This document shows positions 58,001-64,000 of a stretch of DNA of 64,000 nucleotides, one piece after another; position 1 is the stretch's first letter; the number at the start of each line of letters is the position of its first letter. Source of the DNA: Palleronia salina (GTDB taxonomy: Bacteria; Pseudomonadota; Alphaproteobacteria; Rhodobacterales; Rhodobacteraceae); NCBI RefSeq assembly GCF_900141995.1, contig NZ_FQZA01000012.1, positions 48,477 to 112,476 of the forward strand, read 5' to 3'. Below the pieces are notes generated by a model. It had not been told where the DNA came from, made no database searches, and worked only from the letters and a program-made list of their open reading frames with translations. The translations under genes and the position numbers were made by a program.

Positions 58001-59220
58001 TGCATGACCGCGCCAAGGACGGTCGGCGCCTCCTCGAGCCGCAGCGCGTAGCTGACCTCGAGCGGCGTGGTCCCGAACGGCTGCCAGGTCTCGACGATCC
58101 ATGTGCCCGCGCTGGCACGCCAGGGACCGGGCGCATCCCGGAAGGTCGAGGCGTTGAAATCCGACCAATTGCCCTCGTGGATGACGGTGCCGTCGGGGTC
58201 GACAAGACGCATCCGCAACCCGCTGTCGGCCGCGATGGCGTCCGGCGCGATCCAGCCATCGGCTGCGACCTCGAACCGGTCGCGCAGCAGCGTGCCGTCC
58301 GTGCCGGGACTGCGCGTCACCAGCGTTCCGGGGGCGACGTCGGCGGTCACGATGGGCGGTTCGGGCCGCGCGCCCTGCGCGGGGATCGGGGTCAGCGAGC
58401 TTTCGGTGCCCGGCGCAAGGAAGGCGATCACGTCACCGGCGATTGCCGCGGGGTCCGAGCGCGACGCCTCGCCCAGCAGATTGCCATCGGCATCGATGCG
58501 CCAGAGCGCCGTCGGCGTCACCTCGCGCGTGCCGTCGAAGAAACGGGCCTGTTGACCCACGGCAAGCGCCAGCCGGACGAACCGCCCCCGGTCGGTGTCG
58601 GGCAGCACGGTCCGTTCCAGCATGGTGAGACGGGGAATATCCGCCAGGGGCTGCACCACCATGGACGCCTCGGTCGTGCGGGTCCAACGCAGCGTCCAGT
58701 CGCCCGCCGAAAGCTGCAGCAGGTTCTCGTTCGAGTTGATCTGGCGGACCGTTCCGTCGGGCGCGACAAGCTCGAGCCGGCCGTTGCCCAGCCCTTCGAC
58801 CGCGACGACAGCGGCGGCGTCCAGCGACAGGACATGCACGGCCGGATCGTCCTGGAAATCGGTCGTCGCGCGCAGCACGCCGTCGCCGTCGGCGGCCATC
58901 GTCGTATCCGGACGCGCGCCCAGGCGAAGCCGCAGCCTGTCACCGGCTTCGGGCGGCAGGACACGCACCACCTGTGGCCCGGCCGTGTCCACGGTCCAGC
59001 GCCCGTCCGCATCGGGCAGAGCCACGCCATCCGCACCGAAGATCGCGGTCGCTGAGGACGGTGTCGTGGTGTCGATGGCGACCCGCGCCCCGGCCGGTGC
59101 CGCGGCACGGTAGAGCCGCCCGTCATTCCAGGCCCGGGCCAGCGTGGCGTCCGCGTCCAGCGCGGGCAGATCCTGCAGGCGGCGCAGGTGGAAGGATCGC
59201 GCCGCGTCGGACTCGATCAC
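51406..59220 (-). CDS. Giant protein, segment 3: PPC-like units then ten CARDB-like repeats
   Basis: About 2,580 genuine residues. The sense resumes with GDWTAVIESDAARSFHL once a missing G is restored. The first half holds many PPC-like beta domains (phrases such as LSAGDWTLRW, LSPGRYELIATTN, LGPGDYVLEIVRD). From about 55085 it turns into CARDB-like units of about 120-130 residues, each opening with P/A-D-L-x-V and a WxVxNxG core (for example GEQLEVGWRVTNAG). The last approximately 25 residues before the stop at 51406 are out of frame. Confidence 0.75.
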   Translation of the reverse strand: MIESDAARSFHLRRLQDLPALDADATLARAWNDGRLYRAAAPAGARVAIDTTTPSSATAIFGADGVALPDADGRWTVDTAGPQVVRVLPPEAGDRLRLRLGARPDTTMAADGDGVLRATTDFQDDPAVHVLSLDAAAVVAVEGLGNGRLELVAPDGTVRQINSNENLLQLSAGDWTLRWTRTTEASMVVQPLADIPRLTMLERTVLPDTDRGRFVRLALAVGQQARFFDGTREVTPTALWRIDADGNLLGEASRSDPAAIAGDVIAFLAPGTESSLTPIPAQGARPEPPIVTADVAPGTLVTRSPGTDGTLLRDRFEVAADGWIAPDAIAADSGLRMRLVDPDGTVIHEGNWSDFNASTFRDAPGPWRASAGTWIVETWQPFGTTPLEVSYALRLEEAPTVLGAVMQGEVPDEGHGAVLHVVDLDAPAVVRPQWVRPGGAPDFSGIATILGPDGSEMWSGGGNSDGPVVVLPTAGRYVIRIDGNVSADPLRNPGTENYALQLTDLTRAADPGAAEIDFTTPGWDFATQTVRGTDGRVVQVDGQDVYRLAGLADTDTDTETWILPAFAMEGRLDRHEVSLDWRAEPSVTDAAGGTFVMAWLPLAAAGAGGVVPEALLADRAQAPRSAGRLTLEIDMARNRIEVTHLRRQPGSTTVDTRVDAFDIPAATADLSVAAFRQLDAVLAADGDGARLTLSLGQGADSVVLIDGHALPGFVIEDLRLAFGARVGSATANHDIAAIRVARSDWTGADLPLGDTVLSHPGGEALSRWTFGVDADTTVFLDRISGTATYYLKKQGEPDRLARPLDPVSTSFVSGEPDPPALRLSPGRYELIATTNRFGTTDHSFRLVDLSALPQAGLGAASNVTLDPGARAGGVTFDLAAGQPFGIEVTDGALTRDVSAVVIGPDGSVVARNRGDMAFHRLVAERAGTYAVLWDRTDGTTEPHSLTAVVHDLTAGGGALALGGTTTGPALAPAARSRHGFTLAQESLLHFDTLSGGAEHSWRIFDADGALRAEGTATANAQPLAALGPGDYVLEIVRDARTAERLEFVLANMTDAPALEPDVAQALTAAAEGAALRARVALQDGQGYTIEGLSQEDARWWLTDDAGRIVSSGVGPAPARRIDIGATGTYHLIVDAPDATETAELRLRTVPQTLPIALGERVEMAFDGAGQVRETAFTLTDDSTRVVIDTLLAGVRAEVALIGPDGTTRATWDLDASSFGTLEESPLVLGPGTWRVVVTAEPNTGFNPPPVQGQIALRVLDTANAVALTDDGRVEGRLDPGSLADLYSFDGTAGQAVSFTFDESQRDTRAFLWSPAGERIALLSASGASGEVTLSETGRYLLVVRGDAQAAGGVRSYTLTGHLDLTDPDRPIPISRQGDGPDLSVRDLAITGDALSGAPLEITWRSANLGTEPAVGQLSERVEILDAGGAVRATLAVPLDLSASPLAAGAARARSAEITLPADLQGDITVRVTTDAGQALEERNSDGTAETNNVANIAAVATVPSFPNLVVEQLSGPDFDLWQPGQTVNLSYTVGNTGDAAAEPGWTERLSLLDRVTGQIVRSIDVAVTERLDAGASATRQVALVVPDAAISGFELSLSLDTADVVDERADAVDAESDNTDLLRFVAAPDLTVTGLRIDGALRVGEPVVVEWTTSNVGTLPAGAHLDRVEISYRNAVSSPLVTATVSRDGLAPDAQAQNRVTLDLPVGADPREMRVRVVTNAGTPAVTEVTVNSSERHETNSARLDRVALPPLRADLRLDAPVAPPTASVGDTIDVSWQVENAGPVETRSDAWVDELWLSRDATPGDPDDILLARVPRAGALGAGGTYQAAAEVVVPQAGGGDWQLVVITDADAALDEPGTRGDNISPATAIVLSAPAADLSVGDVSVSRTRLFAGEQLEVGWRVTNAGPDAAPAGSLDRILISATGDIADAVLLAEIASQAPLAAGDSILRSRNVTLPGGLSGALTLFVVTNADGRVGEGPNGADNNTAEAPTELAVASRAAADLVVSDVLRPDGLTAGVPFDLSYTVRNAGSVAALGPWRDRIQLIDPATGQSLGDLGTFRRDASLAPGESYRAEVRITPPRLLRDGPVLLRVIADVEDAVFEAGLEASNVEDGTPLPAGAPDLSVAVSGPATARAGQEITLDWTITNDGARPAIGSFVDRIWLSPTDDPADGRLLAEVVTDAGGLAPGESLAVARRVTLPADMAGPLRLILGVNDDASLTEAGGPPDHAITPIEITAIAQPDLVVAEVTAPPLVYGAIATFEVSWRVENRGTGTGTGAAYTDAVRLVEAGSGRIVPLGTFTRTGPPAPGEGYTETASFTVQNLSGDWRVEVATDVDDTLYEDGAGANVAGTPVGFAARPYADLAVTRVDAPESASGGDTITVGWRIENVGDESAPLNPGGRTAVRDRIEVRRVSDGALLTSRSVDRFGQLAPGDAVERVETLTLPDYADGDYEIVVRTDPEGRVYEHTALANNRLARALTIAGRPLPNLAVDAFEVDPAADEGGFVEFGWTVRSTGPGVADGTWRVAISDEATGRVLWSGTEQGTLPPGTTQERREIVALPEGLVGERAVVLTLIPAPMPTAPTWLRRRASIPSSTTPPRPS

Positions 59221-61742
59221 CGCGGTCCAGTCGCCGGCCCCAGGGTCACACCTGCGGCGCCCTGGACGATGTCGACCCTTTGTTCCGCACCGTCCGGGGT
59301 GCTGAAAACCACGGTCGCGCTGTCACCCGGGCGCCAGTCCGACAACGCGTCCAGCCACAGGGATGTCTCTTCGGCAAGGGCGAAGCGGTGGCGCACCTCG
59401 ACCGCACCGCCCCCGACCGGATCGGACAGGAGCGGCGCGGCAGAGATGCGCGAGGCCAGCGTGACATCCGCCCCGCTCCGGGCCGTGCCCGGCAGCGCGC
59501 CTTCGAAGTCCAGGTCCAGCAACAGGTCCGCGGCATCGGCGGCCGGCGGCGTGGTGACCAGCGCCGCAATGGCCGCGTCGTCCAGCGCGGCGCCCCATAT
59601 CCGCAGGTCGTCCATGGCACCGGCGGCCCCGGCGCCGATCCGCGGCGCGGCGGTGGCCCCGGGCAACGCGCCCAGGGTCACGGATCGCTGCAGGCTTCCA
59701 TCGACGAAAAGCGCCGCTGTCCCGTCGGCCGTGATGCGCACGGCCACGTGGTGCCAGTCGCCCGGGGTCCGGCGGGTGAAGTCCGACAGCTCCCGCGTGC
59801 CCGCGCCATCGGCGATCTCGACCTCGAACCGGTCCGCGCTCACGGTCAGCTCGATGCCTCCGATCGCCAGGAGGCTGCCCCGTGTCGAATCGTCGAACCT
59901 CACCCAGGCCTCGACGGTGCGCGCGCCGTTGGGGGCCGGTGCGCCGTCCACGGCGGCGCCGATCCCGTCCAGGCGCAGGACCTGACCGCCGCGCTCGGCC
60001 AGCCGTTCGGCCGGCGCGCCGGTGCCGGTCGTCACGTCGATGTCGACGGTCCGGATCTCCACCGGCGTGAGCGTGGCGATCGTGTTGCGGAAGCTGCTGC
60101 TCGCGTCCGTGGAGACCACCGCCATCTCGGGCAGACCGGGCGCCAGTCGCTGTCGCGGGTCCTCCGGCAGGTCGAGCCGCGCGCCAGTCGCCACGTCGTA
60201 GAACGCCACCGCGTCGGCATTGGACAGGGCGAAATCGACGGGCGCGTCGCCGGTCGCCGGCACCCGAGCCACGAAGATGTTGCCGGAGCCAAGATCGGTT
60301 TCGCCGGCCGCCAGCAAGGGCGCCGTCGCGAAAGACTGCCAGCGCACGATGTTGGTGCGATCGAAGCGCGGGGGCGGCGCCACGATCCGCCAGGTGCCTT
60401 CGCCCAGCACGGCGACGGCCGTGTCGTCGCGCGACCAGTCGTCCGGTCCGAGCAGGACACTGCCATCTGGCGCGATCAGCGTCGCGTCCTGCAGGTTCCC
60501 GACGGACATGAGATGCGGGCCCGGCGCGGTCACCGGGATATCCCACACGACACCCGCCCCGGCGACCGTCGACACGGTGTGAGCGATGTCCGGCGGAAGA
60601 CTGGACGTCTGCGGTGGGGTCAGCGCCACGGTCACCGGGGACGTGCCGTCGTTGTCCCGCGTGCTGTAGGCCAGGACGGTGGCCTGCCCGCCCTGCCCCG
60701 CAAGCGGCATCCACGCGTCGCCGCGCACGACACCTGTCGGGTCGATAATGACGGCTGCGACCGGGAAACTCCGCGCGACGTCCAGGGTCTCGTAATCGGT
60801 GACCTCGATCGTGCCGATCAGCGGCGCGGCGCCCTCGGCCGTCGATACATCGACCGTCTGCCCATCGCTCAACGCCTGGGCCGTGCCCAGGTCGAACAGT
60901 CGCACCGACCAGTCGTCGGGTTGCGCCCAGAGCCGCAGGGTCGTCGCGCCCGCCGGCAACGTGAGCGCCGGATCGTCGACGCGGTTGCCGACGTCCAGCA
61001 AGGCCAGCCCACCGGACCACAGGACTTCCCCGTCCGCCCCGATCAGCGCCGCCGATCCGCTGCCCGAGGTCTCGAAGATGGCGGGGGTCTCGGCGTCGAG
61101 ATCGATCGCCACGTCGAACACCTGTCCGTCCTCGGGCGCGGTGCCGACGATGGTGCCGCCCAATGCCAGCGCGCCGGTGCCCCCCACCTGCGGGCTGCCC
61201 AGCTCGAAGCTGTAATTCAGCGCCGTGCCCGCCGCGCCACGCCCCGCGAAGACCACGGTATAGCGGCCGGTCTGCGCGGCGGTGCCCAGAATCCGGTCCT
61301 CGTATTGCGAAATCGCCACGCGCGATCCGCCGGGATCGTAGATCGCAACGGTCGCCGCGTCGGGGTCGGCGTCATCGAGAATGTCGATCAGGATCGATTG
61401 GCCCGCCTGGAGGGTCAGGCTGTGCAGGGCCGTCGCGCTGGCATCCGCAAGCTCGCCCGAAACGGCACCGTCCGGTGCGTCCTCGGCCTGGGCCAGGTCC
61501 CGCAGGGCAAAGCGGACGGGCCCGGGCGCGCGGCCCCCTTCGATCTCGACCCGGTAGTCGCCGGGCGTCAGCGTCAGCGGCTCGTAGTCCACCAGATCCG
61601 ACGCACGCCGGTCCGTGACCTCGCCATCCGGCCCGAAGAGTGTCAGGCGCGCCGAGTCCGGGGCCTCGACCAGGTCGAGCAGGATCTGCCGCTGCTCGTC
61701 CAGCGTAAAGGTCCACGCCTCGCGCTCGTGCGGGGTGTCGAG
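59217..61742 (-). CDS. Giant protein, segment 2: PPC-like units and LamG-like domain
   Basis: About 840 residues. It continues the sense of segment 1 once a 26-bp copy is removed (TFTLDEQRQILLDLVEAPD). It begins with repeated PPC-like beta units marked by TPGDYRVEIEGG-type phrases, then from about 60070 to 59510 a LamG/concanavalin-like jelly roll (TVEAWVRFDDSTRGSLLAIGG, DWHHVAVRITADGTAALFVDGS, MDDLRIWGAALDD), then another PPC-like unit. It stops at a TGA (59217-59219) that overlaps a GTG of the next frame. If translated alone, the first usual start would be near 61592. Confidence 0.75.
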   Translation of the reverse strand, partial: LDTPHEREAWTFTLDEQRQILLDLVEAPDSARLTLFGPDGEVTDRRASDLVDYEPLTLTPGDYRVEIEGGRAPGPVRFALRDLAQAEDAPDGAVSGELADASATALHSLTLQAGQSILIDILDDADPDAATVAIYDPGGSRVAISQYEDRILGTAAQTGRYTVVFAGRGAAGTALNYSFELGSPQVGGTGALALGGTIVGTAPEDGQVFDVAIDLDAETPAIFETSGSGSAALIGADGEVLWSGGLALLDVGNRVDDPALTLPAGATTLRLWAQPDDWSVRLFDLGTAQALSDGQTVDVSTAEGAAPLIGTIEVTDYETLDVARSFPVAAVIIDPTGVVRGDAWMPLAGQGGQATVLAYSTRDNDGTSPVTVALTPPQTSSLPPDIAHTVSTVAGAGVVWDIPVTAPGPHLMSVGNLQDATLIAPDGSVLLGPDDWSRDDTAVAVLGEGTWRIVAPPPRFDRTNIVRWQSFATAPLLAAGETDLGSGNIFVARVPATGDAPVDFALSNADAVAFYDVATGARLDLPEDPRQRLAPGLPEMAVVSTDASSSFRNTIATLTPVEIRTVDIDVTTGTGAPAERLAERGGQVLRLDGIGAAVDGAPAPNGARTVEAWVRFDDSTRGSLLAIGGIELTVSADRFEVEIADGAGTRELSDFTRRTPGDWHHVAVRITADGTAALFVDGSLQRSVTLGALPGATAAPRIGAGAAGAMDDLRIWGAALDDAAIAALVTTPPAADAADLLLDLDFEGALPGTARSGADVTLASRISAAPLLSDPVGGGAVEVRHRFALAEETSLWLDALSDWRPGDSATVVFSTPDGAEQRVDIVQGAAGVTLGPATGPR

Positions 61743-61954
61743 GCCTCGCGCTCGTGCGGGGTGTCGAGCTGCGCCGTGACGGGGGCGAAGTCCGCCGAAA
61801 GCAGGATCCGGTCCTCGAACGTCTCGAGCTCGGTCTGCGTCGGATCGACGATATGATCGGAAGTCCGCGCGGTTCCCAGAAGCCGACCCATGGCGGCCGC
61901 GATTCGCTTTTTGCGGGACTGGTCGGCCCCGGGGGCCGAGTGACGACGCTTCAA
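61643..61954 (-). CDS. Giant protein, segment 1: LEPR-XLL-like N-terminus
   Basis: About 70 genuine residues before the frame break: a basic leader (RKKRIAAAMGRLL) then ELETFEDRILLSADFAPV at about residues 42-59. This matches the LEPR-XLL pattern (LE-x-L-EPRILLSAD), an N-terminal motif seen on extraordinarily long bacterial proteins and thought to be an export or sorting signal. Pro of LEPR is replaced by Asp. There is no classical Sec signal peptide. Past about 61743 the frame reads nonsense created by the 26-bp duplication and stops at 61643. Confidence 0.7.
   Translation of the reverse strand: MKRRHSAPGADQSRKKRIAAAMGRLLGTARTSDHIVDPTQTELETFEDRILLSADFAPVTAQLDTPHEREASTPRTSARRGPLRWTSSGRSCSTWSRPRTRRA
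61717..61768. repeat. Perfect 26-bp tandem duplication inside the giant gene
   Basis: Two adjacent identical 26-base copies (61717-61742 and 61743-61768), each beginning GCCTCGCGCTCG and ending GGTGTCGAG. Since 26 is not a multiple of three, the second copy shifts the frame. Deleting exactly one copy joins segment 1 to segment 2 in a frame that reads sensibly. Confidence 0.95.
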
Positions 61955-62051
61955 TATTACCTCAAAATATTACAGGATTTCACCATGGTACGGATCACAG
62001 CGAGTCGACGAAACTAAATCACTCAATGCGGTGAGGTTAAGGACGGATGCG
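61955..62051. promoter_or_regulatory. Divergent AT-rich promoter region of the giant operon and adaptor gene
   Basis: 97 bases between the giant gene's TTG and the adaptor's ATG, markedly AT-richer than its surroundings. It includes a direct repeat AATATTAC at 61953-61960 and 61966-61973. The adaptor's ribosome site AAGGACGG lies at about 62039. The placement suggests joint control of the two transcripts. I cannot name a regulator. Confidence 0.45.
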
Positions 62052-62873
62052 ATGGAAAGTCAACGCAGCGGATTGATCCCGTGGATCGTGTTTTTCGTGG
62101 TCTCGTCGGGGGGATCGGCCTGGGCGCAAACGGCCGAGGATTGCCTGCTCGAGCCATCGGCCGAGCTGCGCCTGGCCGTGCGGACACCCGGCGTGGTCGC
62201 CAGCGTTCATGCCGCGCGCGGTGATGCCGTCGGCGCGGGCGATGTCCTGCTGACACAGGTCGATGAAGTCGAGCGGGCCCGACTGAACGTCGCGCGCGGG
62301 CGTGCCGAGGATCGCGCCACGCTGGACGGGATCGTCGCGCGGCTGGACGTGGCGCGCGCCCAGCGGGACCGCATCAGCGCGCTGGCCGAAGGTGACCTGG
62401 TCACGCAGGAACGGCTGGACGCCGCCGAACAGGACGTGCTGAGCCTGTTGCAGGAGCGTGCCGCGGCCGAATCCACGTTGCGCAGCGCCGCGCTCGAGGC
62501 CGAGGCGGCCCGCGCCGCACTGGATCAACTGGTTCTGCGGGCGCCGCAGGCCGGCGTGGTGACCGAACGGGGCCTGGACCCGGGCGAATTCGCCGACCAG
62601 CAGAGCCCGGCCTTCACCGTGGTCACCCTGGACCCGCTGCACGTGCAGGCGTGGATCCCGGCCCGCTACTGGGGCGGCGTCGCCCGCGGGGACGTGGCGC
62701 AGCTTTCGGTGCCGGCCCGCGGCGACGGGCGATTAGAGGCGGACGTGATCGCCGTGGACCCGATCCTCGAAACGGTGTCCGAGACGTTCCGCGTGACCCT
62801 GGCCTTGCCCAACCCCGACAGCCGCCTGCCCGCCGGCCTTCCGTGTACGCTCTACCTTCCGATCGGTGGCTGA
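62052..62873 (+). CDS. Small exported HlyD/RND-type periplasmic adaptor
   Basis: 273 residues from the ATG at 62052 (AAGGACGG site upstream; an in-frame GTG at 62031 is less likely). Sec signal peptide with a probable AWA cleavage site, then a short adaptor: hammerhead halves (VRTPGVVASVHAARGDAVGAGDVLL and LRAPQAGVVTERGLDPGEF), an alpha-hairpin between them, and a truncated barrel domain ending LPAGLPCTLYLPIGG. Shorter than usual adaptors (about 350-400). Divergent from the giant gene, so probably part of its export apparatus, perhaps the link to a TolC-type channel encoded elsewhere. Confidence 0.85.
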   Translation: MESQRSGLIPWIVFFVVSSGGSAWAQTAEDCLLEPSAELRLAVRTPGVVASVHAARGDAVGAGDVLLTQVDEVERARLNVARGRAEDRATLDGIVARLDVARAQRDRISALAEGDLVTQERLDAAEQDVLSLLQERAAAESTLRSAALEAEAARAALDQLVLRAPQAGVVTERGLDPGEFADQQSPAFTVVTLDPLHVQAWIPARYWGGVARGDVAQLSVPARGDGRLEADVIAVDPILETVSETFRVTLALPNPDSRLPAGLPCTLYLPIGG

Positions 62874-63694
62874 CCGGCACGCCCTTCCGGCCGCGTTTCG
62901 CCGCCGGACGCGCGCGCATTGCCGATGGCGGGCCGTGTCATCGGCCGGGACCGTCCGCGCCGGGACGATCGCAGACGGGCGGCAGCGTTGCATCTCTCGA
63001 CGACGACCTGCCTCGATGCTGCGGGACGGGGCCGCTCGGTATCTTTCCGCGCGCCGGATCGGTCAGGAATGACTCGGCCCCGAGACCTCGGCGTTGGCCC
63101 GTTTCGACACTCGGACCGCAGCTGCCGGACGATTTCCGCAGGTGCTGAGTGGAAGGGGTCGGCGACGGCTTTCCGGGGGGCGCACAGGCGACGACCTTGA
63201 TCGCCGCGCGCGGGTCTAGCCGTTTCATCCAGCACGGCGAAAATACCGGCGCATGCGACACCGGCTGGTGCGGCCATCGGTTGCCGATATCCAAGGCCCA
63301 GAGAAGGGGACCCGTCGCTTCCGGCCTGGTGTTCCCCGGCCATCGGCTCCGGGCTGCCAAGACCTTGGGACGGGCATGAACTCGCCTGCAGCGCGCGGGC
63401 CCGACCGTCTCTGCGACAAAGGTGCCACCACGCCTGCCACGCGATCTCAGGCGACCCCGGGCTTCGGGTCGGCGGGCGCGTCCCAATCCAGACCCTTTGC
63501 CGTTCAGCCCCTCCCGCCGCCTGCCCGGGCCGGATGGCCGAGGCCGTAGAGGCGATCTGTGGCGCATCTCCAGAAACCGGGGTGCTCCTGAGACACCCCC
63601 GATCCGCGAGGGCTGTCTGTCCCGTCGCCGTCGCATCCGTAACGGCCGCCGAACCGAGCGCCCGACGCAGACCGGTCGCGCGGGCACCCCCGCC
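62874..63694. other. 821-base region without a convincing gene
   Basis: Several overlapping open frames exist on both strands, as expected at this GC content, but none shows a recognisable family segment, a good ribosome site with matching start, or consistent codon use. No strong hairpin or repeat was seen. It separates the adaptor gene from the RTX-protein gene, which converges on it. Confidence 0.6.
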
Positions 63695-64000
63695 CTACAC
63701 GATCGCGAGCTCCCAGATGGTCACGTCCATGTCGTCGAAGCGGAAATACTCCACGTTCGCCAGGCTGTCGGTGCCGTCGGGGCCGCTCACGGTGACCTCC
63801 GTGCCCGAGCTCCGCGTCAGCGTGTAGCTCGCCCGGTCGCCGTCGAAGAGCGCGTAGTCCGAGCCCGCCCCGCCGTTGATCGTGTCGTCGCCCAAGCCCC
63901 CCTTCAGGTAGTCGATCCCGCCATAGCCGAAGAGGAAATCATCCCCCCCAAGCCCGTTGAGCTGGTTGCGCGCCTCCGACCCCGTCAGACGGTCGTCGAA
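63695..64000 (-). CDS. RTX (hemolysin-type calcium-binding repeat) protein, C-terminal part
   Basis: 101 C-terminal residues, open at the right window edge. RTX nonapeptide-like turns are visible (LNGLGGDDFLFGYGG, LKGGLGDDTINGGAGSDYA), followed by the common C-terminal block (FDGDRASYTLTRSS ... DSLANVEYFRFDDMDVTI) found after RTX repeats in Rhodobacterales exoproteins. Such proteins usually leave by type I secretion with a C-terminal signal and fold on binding calcium. The catalytic or effector part lies outside the window. Confidence 0.88.
   Translation of the reverse strand, partial: FDDRLTGSEARNQLNGLGGDDFLFGYGGIDYLKGGLGDDTINGGAGSDYALFDGDRASYTLTRSSGTEVTVSGPDGTDSLANVEYFRFDDMDVTIWELAIV

Larger units (their letters stand above)
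29891..61954 (-). pseudogene. Giant LEPR-XLL-like surface protein gene, interrupted by three frame breaks
   Basis: Four consecutive open frames make one ancestral gene. Removing one copy of a perfect 26-bp tandem duplication (61717-61768) and restoring one base in each of two homopolymer runs (59238-59241 and 51481-51485) gives a single frame of 10,680 codons, over 1 MDa of protein. Composition and periodicity are uniform across the breaks and the domains read through smoothly. The gene starts with TTG at 61954 (GAGG site five bases upstream); an ATG at 61891 is the alternative. It ends overlapping the GAF-HlyD gene. The protein is predicted to be exported, calcium-rich and adhesive. Whether the breaks are real or assembly errors is open, so 'pseudogene' here means broken as written. 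Confidence 0.8.

Noticed and set aside
62938..63687. Minus-strand frame of about 249 codons in the gap before the RTX gene
   Set aside because: Arg/Pro/Gly-rich, no recognisable segment, no ribosome site, and overlapping frames on the other strand look equally good.

Overview
This 64 kb, very GC-rich window looks like chromosome from a Rhodobacterales (Roseobacter/Rhodobacter-type) alphaproteobacterium. The evidence is a polyol operon in the order known from Rhodobacter sphaeroides (smoEFGKS-mtlK), a valine-degradation cluster, CoaD and MetG of alphaproteobacterial type, a Rhodobacterales-style intergenic repeat after mmsB, and RTX / LEPR-XLL type exoproteins. No rRNA, CRISPR array or intact insertion sequence was seen.

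Layout. (1) 1-7.6 kb, minus strand: a LacI-type regulator followed by a sorbitol/mannitol ABC importer and two polyol dehydrogenases; mtlK runs off the left edge. Inverted repeats before the regulator and before smoE are candidate operators, and a strong hairpin separates smoE from smoF. (2) 7.7-14.6 kb: a polytopic membrane protein, two tandem tRNA-Asp genes, a stand-alone MHYT-domain membrane protein, two GNAT acetyltransferases, a small lower-GC patch with remnants of a HlyC-type acyltransferase gene and an imm11-like immunity gene, tRNA-Val, a hydrolase-OsmC fusion and coaD. (3) 14.6-23.8 kb: a CBS-domain protein, a LysR regulator divergent from a valine-catabolism cluster (mmsA, a YbdK-type ligase, isobutyryl-CoA dehydrogenase-like, 3-hydroxyisobutyryl-CoA hydrolase-like, mmsB), and metG.

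(4) 23.9-62.9 kb is the striking part. A minus-strand operon of about 38 kb encodes one giant exported protein (about 10,680 residues once three frame breaks are repaired) followed, with overlapping or nearly overlapping junctions, by a GAF-HlyD fusion, a PqqD-like/M50-protease/HlyD fusion and a short SecA-like ATPase. A divergent gene at 62.05 kb encodes a small Sec-exported HlyD-type adaptor. The giant protein starts with a LEPR-XLL-like motif (LETFEDRILLSAD) and carries PPC-like units, a LamG-like domain, 14 CARDB-like units, a PPC-like unit, a beta-propeller, 9 Ig/cadherin-like units, an RHS-like section, a dockerin-like calcium site, a Big-2-like unit, a second propeller, a lipase-like domain with Asn in place of the nucleophilic Ser, a metzincin motif and further Ig/PKD-like units. 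I infer that the cassette is a dedicated export and maturation system for this protein. That is the best candidate here for a poorly described biological system.

(5) 62.9-63.7 kb shows no convincing gene. The window ends in the C-terminus of an RTX-repeat protein (minus strand).

The giant gene is broken by a perfect 26-bp tandem duplication and by two one-base losses in homopolymer runs. Each repair restores the frame exactly, so these are assembly errors, recent mutations or contingency-type switching. The sequence alone cannot say which.
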